A stretch of DNA of 64,000 nucleotides, from the NCBI GenBank assembly GCA_031769625.1, contig JAUIMM010000015.1, forward strand, positions 31,321,501 through 31,385,500. Direction: 5' to 3'. The notes beneath the pieces are model-generated. The model had not been told where the DNA came from. It saw only the letters and a list, made by a program, of their open reading frames with translations, and searched no databases. Both the position numbers and the translations under genes were made by a program. Position 1 is the first letter of the stretch. Every line of letters starts with the position of its first letter. Source of the DNA: Taudactylus pleione. Lineage: Eukaryota > Chordata > Amphibia > Anura > Myobatrachidae. Below are positions 54,109-64,000 of this stretch, piece by piece.

Positions 54109-54798
54109 CTAAAATTCCCGTTGCAATAATCGCTCAATTATTGGAAAAACTCCTAATTCTACCTCCTGTTTTAGTGGGTACTGGGGAATTTTTGGAGCTT
54201 GCCTACCGTTTTTTAAATTTACCATTACGGGGCTTACGTTTGCCATTAATCCAGTGTCCTGTCCATCTTTAGTCCAAAGGGAATCTGGAATTAGGGACAA
54301 CATTTCATCTACATGTGATGGAGTTTCATTTAAAACTGTAGAGTGATACATTATCCTTTGAGGAGTGTCTAACATATCCCGCACCTCGTATACCACTCTC
54401 TCTGGGATATCTAAAAATACACCATCAGGGGTGCAATATATAACACATCCCATCTTACATAACAAGTCTCTGCCCAGCAGGTTAGTAGGAGCCGCAGCAG
54501 CCAGGAGAAAAGAATGCCTGGTATGCAACGGCCCAATAGTAACCTCTGTGGACTTTGTTAAAGGATAATGTTCCACTTTACCTGTTACACCCATTGTTGG
54601 TACTGTCTCATTGGTCACCTGTAAATTAACGGGAGATTTTATCACTGACCTGGTTGCCCCTGTGTCTACAAGAAAAGGATATTCAGTACCAGCTACATCA
54701 ACCATCATGACCGGTTCTTCCCTAGTACTTCCTGTTAACCTGACTATCTGTAACCTGACCTGACCCCTAGCGTTGGCTACCATTCTCCAATAAAGCAT
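54109..54798 (-). pseudogene. pro: pro, aspartic protease and start of pol
   Basis: The catalytic motif DTGA is at residues 45-48 and the second conserved block LLGRDLL lies about 65 residues later. It starts 31 bp inside the 3' end of gag in another frame, so expression would need a frameshift, unlike the in-frame stop readthrough of murine leukaemia viruses; mutation could also explain the offset. It ends at a stop near 54109 before the RT piece. Confidence 0.88.
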
Positions 54799-56434
54799 TT
54801 ACGGCCACAATTGGAGCTGGTGCCTGCTGGACACTTGCTGGCTTCTGTGCATATCCCTTATGGGGATATCCAGGTCTTCTCTGATGTGGGGTCCCTACTC
54901 TTTTTACTGTACAGTTTCTACTTAAGTGTCCTGGTTGTTTACAGTTAAAACATGTTCGTGTATCAGGTGAAGACATGTGGTGTTGTGAAGTTTGCGCAGA
55001 GGGTAAAGGCGGTGGATATGGGTAGGGATAGGGAGGGTAAGGGTATTGTGGGGGATAAGAATTTGGTGGATAGCCTCGGACCTGTGGTTGCATCGGGTTA
55101 GCCTGCAGAGCCCGATCGCAATAATCTTCTGCAGTTTCACTCTCCTTCTGCTTAATGGTGAAAATGTTGTTCCAGTTAACTACTACTGGAAAATATATAC
55201 CCAATTGAGTTGCAATGCGGGAAATGTTACCTTGGTTTACTTGGTCTATTAAGGGAACGTCACCATCCAATACACAATCCGTGATAAATTTTGTCACGTC
55301 GACATTGCGTGGTAGACAGGCCCTTAGCACCACACGCCAATCTTTATTAGTGGGTTCATGTAAACTACCCAAATTTCTCAAAAATCTTTGACATTTGGCT
55401 AATTCCTTTTTGGGATCGGGGAAATCATTTATGATGGAATTTAGTTCTGCTCTTGTTCAAGGACAATGCATTACTACTTCCCTCGTGGGCACTATACCGT
55501 TTGCATCTGCATTTCCATTTGGAACAGTTATTGTCCGAATGGGATGCAGACTAGTAGCGCTGCTACCTTTGACCTGGTTACCTGGCTGGGGGTTTAGTCT
55601 GCTGCTGCTGCGTATGGTATGAACAACTTACTCTATGGGTGCAGAGGGCATTAACACTTCCCTTGCTGTTACCGATGGAGATGGCGGCACCACTCATGAT
55701 TGTGGTGATGTAGCATCTATCATTTGTACAGCATGGGAAATGGCAGACATTACAATAGGCTCATCATCCACATCATGAACATTTTCTTTATAGTTGCTTA
55801 AGAGAGGGTACAAGTTGCTTGTTACATTTTTATGGGTATTTTTGGTAAGTATACTTGCACCTCCATCCACATAAGGTGGGGGAGGTGAGCGTGAACTGCT
55901 GGCAATACTCTCCACGATGCTACCTTGCTGCATGGGTGCGCCATTTTGTGGCTCGCCCGTATTGCAATTTAGCGCCGTGGATGTATTTTCTGGCAATGTG
56001 CTCACGACGCTAGTTTGCGTCGTTTGCACATTTTTAAGCCACGCATCCCCTTCATGCTGCCACAGTTTTAAACATTCAAATTATTTAACCTTTTTCTCTC
56101 GGGAGCACATCAGACCGATGTGATCCCGGACATTATCTAACACATTTTTATCAAAACTACCAATTCTGGGAAACGGTCTAACACTCTTCCTCATCATATT
56201 AAACCATAAATCACAATACCTTATTGCATAAGTACCGTACTTAGTATGCATAATACGATGGGCCAATCCGATTGGTGCCTCCATTAGCAGCACATCATTG
56301 TCTAACATCTCTACTGTTTGCGAGGCTCCCATTCTGAGACAAAATCCTACGCTTTCCAATAAAGATTTAAACTGGTGAAAGACAATTAAGATACTTTCAT
56401 TTACCTGTGGACGATTTAAGTTGGCGGCGCCCAC
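54767..56434 (-). pseudogene. gag: gag, structural polyprotein, at least three in-frame stops
   Basis: The whole stretch can be followed in one minus-strand frame, broken at 56081-56083 (TAA), 55694-55696 (TGA) and 55628-55630 (TAA). The frame is open from 56434, but the more likely start is the Met at 56330-56332, because it is followed by GASQT, which fits an N-myristoylation signal for membrane targeting. A proline/tyrosine-rich PPQYPYPPYPYPYPPPLP segment precedes a single zinc finger CX2CX4HX4C (CFNC..GHLSRNC), as in class I Gag nucleocapsids. A proline-rich region with PPPPY (a possible late-domain PPxY) lies in the middle piece. The copy is non-functional. Confidence 0.9.
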
Positions 56435-57149
56435 ACACCTGGATAAGATTTGAAAAAGGCAACTTCCACACCCGGATAAGATTTAGTAAGGCAACTTCCA
56501 CACCTATGGGAGTTTATATGTCGGCTACTCCCACGCACCTCTCTACAACAAAGACAACATGTACACCTGCTACTGTGTATAGAACGGTAAAGCTACTTAC
56601 CGAGCGGCTAGACTAACCCTTGCACCTAGCCCTTAAGGATCATACGATACCCTTAACTTTGTTCAACAAATATTCACTGTTACACACTTTTTTCCTGCGC
56701 AGAAAAATAAACGTTAACCCAGATATTGGTAATAATCAAAAAAAAAAAAAAATGTAAACCTCAACGGCTTTGTTCAAACACGTGGCAGCAGAACCGGAAG
56801 TGCGTATACGCTATTGTGCGACCAGCCGCATAAACAATAATGCGACTACCTCACAACCGTATGATGACTTTTTAGACGCGTACACAAAAGTGTGTCTTTG
56901 CTATGCGCAAACCTGCGACTTAGCCTTGTACTCAGTACTGCGGCACCCCTTTAAACGTAAGGTTGTATCAACAGAGGAAAACAAACTTTTTCCTCTCTTG
57001 TCCCTGGATTCTAGTCAGCCTCCTTGATTCACACGGAGATGGATAGCGATCTTTCAGCACAAAGCGGTTGCAGGCAAACCCTGCATGTGGCCACTCCACC
57101 CTTTGCTGAAATATCGATAGCCGTATGTACCATGTGAGCAGGTAAGTGA
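56435..57149 (-). other. Retroviral leader
   Basis: About 0.7 kb between primer site and gag, where packaging and splice-donor signals would lie. I can point to no specific motif. The opposite-strand open frames here are shadows. Confidence 0.6.
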
Positions 57150-57167
57150 CTTCACTATGAGCCCCCA
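57150..57167 (-). promoter_or_regulatory. Primer-binding site, tRNA-Pro-like
   Basis: On the minus strand TGGGGGCTC begins two bases after the 5' LTR end. Those nine bases equal the start of the tRNA-Pro primer site used by many class I retroviruses; the remaining nine have diverged. Confidence 0.65.
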
Positions 57168-57169
57168 AC

Positions 57170-58034
57170 TAACGATACTGGATCAGAACCTCTATACACT
57201 CCTTCCTATACCTTCTGATAACCTGCCTATACCTTCTGAGGATGACGCTACTTTGCGTACGCAGTCATACAGTAAATAAAGACTTAGACCTGGAATCTGT
57301 GGTTCCAAAGCACAAGTGTTATTCAAGTAAAAGTTCAGACAGTTACACGCAATTGATACAGACTCAATTTAGGCACAAAAGGAATTATACAGACCCATGT
57401 ACAGTATACATACGCAGCGCTTCTGGACCCGAAGATAGGCATCAGCAAGAGACCCCTCGTCATTCAGCATTCAGCATGAAGACTAAGAACCCAGCATTTG
57501 AGCACACATATTTATACCCCCCCAGAATAGACAGGACAATAGAGAAGTTTGTTGCTGATGTCATTGGTTCCCAGGGGAGAAGCATCTGTTACAGAGCATT
57601 TAACAGGCTGGTTCAAATAGAGTCTCCCTGCCTCTAACAGCTGGGGGTCTTTCCCTTCCCGCCCCCTGTAACATCCTAACAGTTAATACATTTTGTTGCT
57701 TGAAGTCTCTGCGATCCATAACTCGAGAATGCATGATGCGATCTTCCCACCGATAACACCAGAATACTGTGGAAAGAGTACGCATCAGTACGAAACCAAA
57801 CACGGCTTGTTTAGCATGTATAAAACCTTAGTTATCAAATATCTTTATTTCTCAGCATTTAAACTAACTGAACCAACTTAAGTCATATACTTTAAAGCTT
57901 ATTAAACCTTATGTGTGAATATGTAATGTGTGAGTATTCGAGGTTTGATATAAGGATGCTAGTTAACTTGGGGCAGATGCGTGCGCATAAAGCTAATAAA
58001 ACAGCGGTTTTATTAGCTTTATTCAGCTTCGACA
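57170..58034 (-). mobile_element. Retroviral 5' LTR (865 bp, internal deletion)
   Basis: Aligned with the 3' LTR it starts TGTCGAAGCTGAATAAAGCT on the minus strand and ends AGTATCGTTA. A U3 segment of about 260 bp present in the 3' LTR is missing at 58008-58015. The TATA box is at 57508-57515. Many single-base differences between the two LTRs show that the insertion is not recent. Confidence 0.85.
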
Positions 58035-58038
58035 ATAC

Positions 58039-58173
58039 ATGTGTATATACGTATATGTTTTTGAAAAACATTTTTTTCTGTTTGCCTGGCTATGTCGACT
58101 GAAACCCATGGGGAGGGGGGAAGGGTTGTGTGCACCTTTGCTGTGGGGCCCCCAAAGAGCTAGTTATGCCCTG
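58039..58173. mobile_element. hAT end fragment (..TAGTTATGCCCTG)
   Basis: GTGGGGCCCCCAAAGAGCTAGTTATGCCCTG matches the right terminus of the 59.2-kb hAT. The left end is not visible. Confidence 0.45.
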
Positions 58174-59238
58174 ATACAGGCTTTGGTGGTTTTCCTTTTT
58201 TTTTTTTTTTTTTATAATATTTAAAATGTAAAGAAAATACATACTGGAAAGAGTTAAAGTGTCACTGAAATCTGACAGTGATAGTTAGCATTTAAAAGCC
58301 CACAATGTGCTCACATCTATTCCTAATTTGTTACAAAAAGGAGCATCACTGTCAAACATTTCAACGTTTCAGCTGGTTTGACTCTAATCACCAACAGAGG
58401 CCATAAGATAGAGCTGGCTTCACACTGCGGATGAGCCCACATTTTCCTCTATACAAACATATTGTTGACAATCTCTGAGATTTTTCAAAGACGCAGTTCA
58501 AAGTTCCAGCTGTCAAATGTTTCCTGCAGAACCATTGATATATAATAATACGATGGGAGACAAATATAAAGAACGTTGTTTTATTTCTATATCACTCTAA
58601 TTGTTCCGCAACAACACATTGCTGCAAAATATGTTTGGGCACTATATTATTATATTATTATATTAAATTATTTGGGCATTATAGCCATATTGACTTTGAG
58701 TTCAGTGTGTTAAAACTGAGCTGTTAATTGGGAAGGAATAGACATTGTGAGGAAAAAAGTCTTCATTGCAAAAGGGAGAGAAACAGTTTTCACTTTGAAA
58801 GACAGTATGAGGTGAAAAGCAGTTTGACCAGATGTGTGAAAGTGTTTAACTGTAATGGGAAATACATTCTCAGCTTCTCTGCCTCACAGACTTATCACAC
58901 ATGAAACACATAACTCACATTTCTGCATTTTTTTTCCATTTCCCGGTAGCATTAAGGATTCCCATTTTCTCTTATATGCCATATGAAGTGGAACTGAGAC
59001 GTACTGCCGGTGTAGTTGGTGCACCTATTATTTATTCTCATACAGTCAGTTGCAGTATGCAGATAGCATTGAAACACTTGGGAGGAATATGATATGATGA
59101 AAATCACATTAGTGCACCCTGACAAATGTCAGCAATGCCAGTTAGCGGTCGCAGAGTAATGCGTGAGATGTCTTTTTGGTGGCACACAATGATGTTTATG
59201 ATGTGGGAAGAGAAACATTTAAATTGGATATCTAAAAC
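58174..59238. other. No recognisable feature
   Basis: A poly-T run at 58195-58214, then AT-rich unique-looking sequence. No motif-bearing open frame. Confidence 0.4.
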
Positions 59239-59246
59239 AATGATAC

Positions 59247-59568
59247 CAGAGCCGTAACTACAGCTAGCGGTGTCCAGTGCAGGCCACGCCCCTCCAAAGA
59301 TGTCACATGGAGGGGCGGAGCTATGAACACCGAGCATTATAGCAATGCCCGGAGCATCCTCAGGATGCTCTGGGTGGCTATTAGGTCAGCGATGTAGTCT
59401 GAAGTGTCTTAGGGATGCTCCAGTCGGCACTGCTGCATAGATTCTGGCTGCAGGGTGCTATTCCAGGCACCCGGATAGCCCGATACAGGAGCCGTGAGTG
59501 AGCGGTGGTGCCGCCAACAGGGCTCTGCACTCTGCCGCACCGCTCGCACACCCCAAGTTATGCCCCTG
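59247..59568. mobile_element. hAT non-autonomous element (CAGAGCCGTAACTA ends)
   Basis: CAGAGCCGTAACTACAGC to AAGTTATGCCCCTG, with duplication AATGATAC/ATTGATAC (59239-59246, 59569-59576; one mismatch). It has no coding capacity. Confidence 0.88.
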
Positions 59569-59576
59569 ATTGATAC

Positions 59577-60019
59577 TGCTCAGGTGCATCACTATAAGCC
59601 AGCAGTGTACCCTAATGTGAAAGGGCCTTCCTAGCAAGATAATGTTCAAAGAGGAAGATGTATAAAGGGACGATATGGGGGAGGAGTGGTATCAGCACAT
59701 GTTATGTGCGTTGATACCGCTTCTCCATGTATTACCTGCTAGAGGGCTTGAGCGCCAATGGTGGCGTTTAAAGAATCCCGGCACTATTACAGCGCATAGA
59801 AAAGCTGAAAGTGGGCATCGCAGTGGTTGCACAATGAGACGCAGGTTATTCCTACAGGGGAAGGCTGATACTAGCATTAGCATATTATTGCAGAATGACT
59901 ACAGCAGCAGAAACCTGAGTGGACACAGCAGTGCTTACCTCTGAAACAGGCCCCATATCTCAATCCCATTGGGTATTGGAACAAGTTATCAGATGTGGAA
60001 ATTCCACTATGCAATCAGT
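59577..60019. other. No recognisable feature; one short palindrome
   Basis: GGTATCAGCACAT/ATGTGCGTTGATACC at 59687-59717 forms a hairpin. I cannot assign it. The 89-residue frame at 59675-59944 has no motif. Confidence 0.35.
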
Positions 60020-60027
60020 GCTTAGAG

Positions 60028-60212
60028 CAGGGGTTCCCAACCATGGTCCTCAAGGCACACTAACAGTCCAGGTTTTAATGATAACCATACTTGAACACAG
60101 CTGACTTAATTAGTACCTCAGTTATTTTGACTTAACTATCCATGCTTAACCATGGTTATCACTAAAACCAGGTCTGTTAGTGTGCCTTGAGGACTGAGGT
60201 TGGGAATCACTG
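60028..60212. mobile_element. hAT-type foldback MITE (CAGGGGTTCCCAACC)
   Basis: CAGGGGTTCCCAACCATG to GGTTGGGAATCACTG, flanked by GCTTAGAG/GCTTACAG (60020-60027, 60213-60220; one mismatch). Most of the body is palindromic (CTCAAGGCACACTAACAG with CTGTTAGTGTGCCTTGAG). Confidence 0.9.
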
Positions 60213-60239
60213 GCTTACAGTCTCTTACTGGCTGGATGG

Positions 60240-60300
60240 TAACTTACATTATTAATATCGTTTATCTCTATAGTGCCAGCATGTTACACAGAGCTCACCA
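60240..60300. mobile_element. Possible LINE/SINE 3' end fragment
   Basis: TTTATCTCTATAGTGCCAGCATGTTACACAGAG resembles the ATAGCGCCAGCATATTACGC tail that is common in frog retroposons. It is too short for a family call. Confidence 0.4.
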
Positions 60301-61184
60301 ACAATTCTGCTTGTCCAAGTACAGTCTGATATGATTTATGTTTATTACCTCAATAAATACTGCTATCAGCACCACTGGGCTCTCTTATGGTTTACTTTAT
60401 ATCTGTGTTGACTAATATCCTTTCTTTTTAAAATGGAATGAGGTGGTGATTACATACATCTGTTTTAAGTTGAAATACGTAGGTGGGACATTTTAGAATA
60501 ACATCATTTGAAACATTAATACATATCTAATATACCACCTGTATTTTAGTAAACTGACTTCACATACATGGAATTTAGGTCATATTTCTATTAGGCATCA
60601 GTCAGTGCGCACATTCTAGATGTTGACTGTTCTCAGCGCTACAGCTGTGAACTTGCAGACCTCTGACCCATCTCTCTGTTCAAAAGTTAAAATTAATCAT
60701 TTATAATAAGATTTAGATTTATAAGGTCAAATCTGTAGGCATAGATATTTAAGTTTAAAAAAAAGGAAAGAAATCACCAAACCAGTGCAAGTGTAATCCA
60801 AGTGTATATATATAAACTGGTACTTAAATAAAACAAAAATATGAAAAAAAAAAAAATCCTCAGTGCCTCTTATTTACATATCAGTGTGACTAAACCAAAA
60901 TATATATAATAAACGAGAATGCGTGTCTGTCTGTCCACCTGTTTGTCCTTTATGCACGACCAGATTTTTGGGCCTAGCTCCACCAAATTTGGCATGGTGG
61001 TATAGTTTGATCAGGATTAGGTTTCTGCCTAGGATTGAACTTCGTCAGGGGCACAAAGTTACACAATCTCTAAAAATGGGGACACTCTTAAGTTCCACAG
61101 TTTCCGGGGCTGGTTCCTGTCGAAATTAGCAGTCTGCCAAAAACCTTTGTTAGCTACAAAAGTAGAATTTTAACCTGATGACTC
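60301..61184. other. Unassigned; probable repeat from 60890
   Basis: 60301-60880 is AT-rich without features. 60890-61180 starts with TATATATAATAAACGAGAATG and TCTGTCTGTCC and contains CTCCACCAAATTTGGCATGG, a combination I recognise as an interspersed repeat but cannot name. Confidence 0.35.
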
Positions 61185-61665
61185 TACACATGTACTAACA
61201 TTATGCCACACTGTAGTGCCACCCATATTATGCCACAGTGTAGTATCCACAGATTATGCCACCTGTAGTACCTACAGATTATGTAACCAGTAGTGACCAC
61301 ACTTTATGTCCAACTGTAGTGCCCAAACATTATGTCACACTGTAGTACCCACCCATTATACCACTGTAGTGCCCACACATGCCACCTGTAGTCCCCACAC
61401 ATTATGCCACACTATAGTGACCCCCATATTGTTACACACTGTAGTGCCCACACATTATGCTACCTTTAGTGCCAACACATTATGCTGCACTGTAGTGTCA
61501 GTGCACACAGATTATGTTATACTGTAGTGCCTACACATTATGCCAGACTGTAGTGCCCACACGTTATGCCACCTCTAGTGCTCCCACATTATGCTATACT
61601 GTAGTCCTCACACGTTATGCCACCTGTAGTGCCCACATAGTGTATTCAACAGCAGCATCCTCAGG
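61185..61665 (-). repeat. Minisatellite (ACATTATGCCACACTGTAGTGCCC)
   Basis: About 17 degenerate units of 26-30 bp, the reverse complement of the GGCATAATGTG..GGGCACTAC module at 39.7 kb. It is interrupted after 61665 and continues at 62040-62170. Confidence 0.85.
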
Positions 61666-62039
61666 CAGCTGGCAGGGCAGCAGTCACAGCCTCACAATGA
61701 GTCACACCCATGAGGCTCCGCTGCTGCTAAACTCTAGGTCAGAGGAGCATGTGATGGGCTCTTCCAATCAAATTCAAATACAAGCTCCTCTGACCCCACA
61801 GCAGAGACTACTGGGATTTATTACCCAGTAGTGCAGTGCAGTCAGTGCTGAGTCTGACTGTACTGTGCTCCAGTCCCCTGCGTGTAGCTGCCAGCCGGTT
61901 CAGTCACAACCTTGATGACTGCCAGCAAGCAGCTGCACTGGAGCCTGCCATAGGAATTGTGCCATTCCCGCAATAGAGGGCATGGCTACAAATCAGTGGA
62001 GTCAACTAGTGATTTCACCAAATCCCTGGCAGTCCAGTC
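61666..62039. other. Spacer inside the minisatellite-bearing repeat
   Basis: GC-richer sequence with CTCTGACCC and GCAGTGCAGTCAGTGC pieces. It is probably the unique interlude of the same repeat family. No gene. Confidence 0.4.
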
Positions 62040-62585
62040 TAAGCCTGGTAATGCCCCTTACACATTATACCACACAGTAATGCCCTATACAGATTATGCC
62101 ACATAGTAGCAGTGCCCCATATAACACATTATTCCACACAATAGTAGTGCCCCTTAAACATTATGCCCCCCCTGGCAACACACCTCTCCATGTCCCTACA
62201 GTAGCCTCTCGCCTCCCCCTGTGTGCCATCAGCAGCCAGCAGGTGAGGATTTTGGCCAGGACGCCGGCTAATTACAGCTGGCGCACCTAAGACAGCAGCA
62301 GACAAGGACAGACAGTGCTGGTGCAATCAGAGTCAATTTGAGCTTGCAGATCGGTAGCCAATCTGGAGACTCCACTGGTCGCTAGCTGCCAGTCCGCAAG
62401 CTCTGATTGCATTGCGAGCAGCAGAGGTGTCTCTCCAAAACTGCCAGCCAGTGCGCCAACTTTAATCACCAAATCAACACCGCTGACATCCCTGACTGGA
62501 CCAGTCCACCTTGTGTGCATGACTGGTTGCAGGGGGAGCGGCGAGCCACAGAGGCAGCTTGGGCACCATAGCAGCCGCACCCTTT
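62040..62585 (-). mobile_element. Interspersed repeat, inverted relative of 36.9-37.25 kb
   Basis: 62040-62170 holds further minisatellite units. 62190-62585 matches the 36.9-kb repeat in inverted order (ATTACAGCTGG, AGCTTGCAGATC, GCTAGCTGCCAGTC). The two copies define one element: a unique body with a GGCACTACTG-type array. Confidence 0.6.
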
Positions 62586-62738
62586 GTAACCACGGTATGT
62601 ATCTGCACTGTTTGCATGCATGTTAGCACAGAGTGGGGTTCTTTTCTGGATCAACTGAATGGAATTATAGGCAAGGACAATGTAAACAAATAAAGGCTGC
62701 AGGTCTTCAACTCTGGCAACACCCGGTATCCCAGCTAG

Positions 62739-62767
62739 TGTATATATATATATATATATATATATGC

Positions 62768-62798
<31 letters not shown>

Positions 62799-62812
62799 TA
62801 TATATATATCAG
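62739..62812. repeat. (TA)n microsatellite
   Basis: About 35 TA units with single interruptions (TGCG, GATA). Confidence 0.95.
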
Positions 62813-63265
62813 ATTCTTGCTTCCAAAAAAGCAACAGAGAGACACACCACCTTAGAATATATCCATTTCTTTAGTAGAATAAAACATCAAAACAGAGCCA
62901 TATCATCTTGCACAGCAAATGTCGCAAATGTAGTCATAGACATAATACTCATCATAAGCCCTGTGATGCATCCATCCATTAGTATTGGTATCTGGTCCGA
63001 CGGCCGTTTCGATGGCAAACCACCTTCATCATGCGCATAGGCACAATAGTTTATGCAGCTGTTTAAATACTGGGGGTTGGCGCCAAAAATAGAACAAATC
63101 CAGATACTCACCATACAGACACCATGCTGCACACCGCCTGCTGCATCCCGGAAGTGTCTCCTTCGAGACACGTGAGAACCCAGCATGCCGTGCAGTGCCG
63201 CATCATAGCCCATCCCCACTCCGTCCAATCAGTAGAGCCCACTTGGCGCCGTCACCTAACTGGAC
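62813..63265 (-). mobile_element. Probable Penelope pLTR fragment with hammerhead-like motif
   Basis: On the minus strand at 63001-63034 the order is AUGAUGA, AGGUGG-UUUG-CCAUC hairpin, GAAAC. The segment starts next to (TA)n, as the 47.7-kb pLTR end does, and has TTTAAATACTGGGGGTTGG-type sequence nearby. It is not homologous by eye to the 43-48-kb pLTR, so it would be another family. Confidence 0.45.
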
Positions 63266-63319
63266 AAGAAAATATAAAAAAGAATGGTGATTCAAATTGG
63301 ATGTGGTTTTATCAGGTAA

Positions 63320-63600
63320 GCATTTAGTGGGTTTTTTTGGAGTTTTTCTTTTTCCTTTTTTTGGGGGGGATTTTTTTCTTTTTTTTCTCTCTTTTTAGGA
63401 TTGTGGCCTTTATATAATTGCTGGTTATGTTTTTTGCCTTAAGTCATTTCTGTAGTACTTGGGATTATTCACTTGGGTATAATAATTTGTAGGGGTTCTA
63501 AAATGCTAACTCCTTCCGTCGCTGGACCTCACCGGCAAGGTAAGTAATGATACCAGTGGCATATTTGTTTGCATCGCTGCATTACTAAACAAAATATGCA
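63320..63600. other. T-rich tract and unassigned sequence
   Basis: 63329-63400 is T- and G-rich (TTTTTTGGGGGGGATTTTTT). Nothing else is recognised. Confidence 0.4.
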
Positions 63601-64000
63601 GCTGATATTTAGATTTGTTAATAAATGGGGCCCTAAGTACCAGAAGTCCTAATTTAGAGATATACTGTATGCAAACCTGGTGGTTTGCGTACATCCCAAT
63701 GGTTGAACACCTGTGCAGGACCCGTTCTGTGCATGTGCAGAATGTGTCCTGCATCGTCGGATGCTGTGCCCCCTGAGCCGTAGCTTGATTGACAGGCTGC
63801 AACCATTTCGGGGTGGTGCTGGCCTCTGTTTCGGAAAACAGGAGTGCCAAGGCCAGAGTCTGGGTCTTCCGATGCAGAGTTCCTGGCCTAGGCTACAGAG
63901 CTGCGAGGGACATCCGAGTAACCTCAGGGTTACTCTGATGGGTAATGGTCTCGCAGATGATCCAGAAGGCATCTTTTCTCCTTGTGGTATTAGCATTAGC
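63601..64000. mobile_element. GATTCAG-type MITE relative, runs off the window
   Basis: CCTGTGCAGGACCCGTTCTG, GTGCAGAATGTGTCCTGC and GCTTGATTGACAGGCTGCAA correspond to the internal blocks of the 7.46- and 15.1-kb elements. The left terminus is diverged (GGGGCCCTAAGTACCAG at 63627) and the right end lies beyond 64000. Confidence 0.5.

Larger units (their letters stand above)
47801..58034 (-). mobile_element. Endogenous retrovirus, class I (gamma/epsilon-like), defective
   Basis: Order on the minus strand: 5' LTR (57170-58034), primer-binding site, leader, gag, pro, pol (RT, RNase H, integrase), env, polypurine tract, 3' LTR (47801-48925). A 4-bp repeat ATAC flanks it; a 4-bp duplication fits gammaretrovirus-type integration but could be chance in TA-rich DNA. 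Class I features are the YVDD RT box, a single CCHC Gag zinc finger, a GPY-type integrase C-terminus, a CWVC motif in SU, and a tRNA-Pro-like primer site. All genes carry stops or frameshifts. A solo LTR of the same family lies at 12.5 kb. Confidence 0.9.

Noticed and set aside
47801..58034. Intact, expressible provirus
   Set aside because: Every gene has in-frame stops or frameshifts and the LTRs differ by many substitutions and a deletion.
62466..62834. 122-residue minus-strand frame
   Set aside because: Its N-terminal part is translated (TA)n microsatellite and the remainder is interspersed repeat.

Overview
The window reads as intergenic DNA from a large, repeat-rich vertebrate genome, most likely an amphibian and probably a frog. 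The inference rests on interspersed repeats that I associate with anurans (short foldback elements with GGGGTAAATTTAC or GGGTCTATTTACT ends), a Penelope-like retroelement with a GIY-YIG domain, and a class I endogenous retrovirus. No database search was possible. I found no convincing host protein-coding exon and no canonical tRNA gene. The only protein-coding sequence I can support belongs to mobile elements.

Layout. 1-26.2 kb is a patchwork of short non-autonomous DNA transposons, many nested: a 3-bp-duplication family with GGGCCTGATTCAG ends in nine or more copies, hAT elements with 8-bp target duplications, TTAA elements, a Tc1 relic and a mariner relic. Minisatellites (0.4-1.7, 10.2-10.5, 14.4-15.1, 23.8-24.3 kb) and a solo retroviral LTR (12.5-13.5 kb) lie among them. 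26.2-36.4 kb is a 64-bp satellite array split by a 6.39-kb insertion with TA duplication and short inverted ends. 36.4-43.2 kb is again hAT elements and MITEs. 43.2-47.7 kb is a Penelope-like element with 1.17-kb inverted arms, a truncated RT/GIY-YIG reading frame and a 5S rRNA-like sequence. 47.8-58.0 kb is a nearly full-length but multiply broken endogenous retrovirus on the minus strand (5' LTR, gag, pro, pol, env, 3' LTR). 58-64 kb is more hAT/MITE debris, a minisatellite and a probable fragment of a Penelope terminal repeat.

The most unusual stretch is the 6.39-kb insertion. It carries about 75 copies (my count by eye) of the heptamer TACTGTA or TACAGTA, where chance predicts about one. 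A MITE inside it has extra 5-bp blocks exactly at TA dinucleotides compared with a sister copy at 40.3 kb. TA-C(A/T)G-TA is the scar expected when a Tc1-type transposon with CAG ends is excised, and the Tc1 relic at 4.9-5.5 kb has that terminal trinucleotide. I read the segment as a recorder of repeated Tc1-type insertion and excision. The same segment holds six short units with an RNA polymerase III A box, B box and T-run; at least four have different but self-complementary stems around a similar loop.

The elements do not form a pathway. Their relationships are insertion order: retrovirus into a TA microsatellite beside the Penelope element, MITEs within MITEs, and the 6.39-kb element within, or later surrounded by, the satellite.
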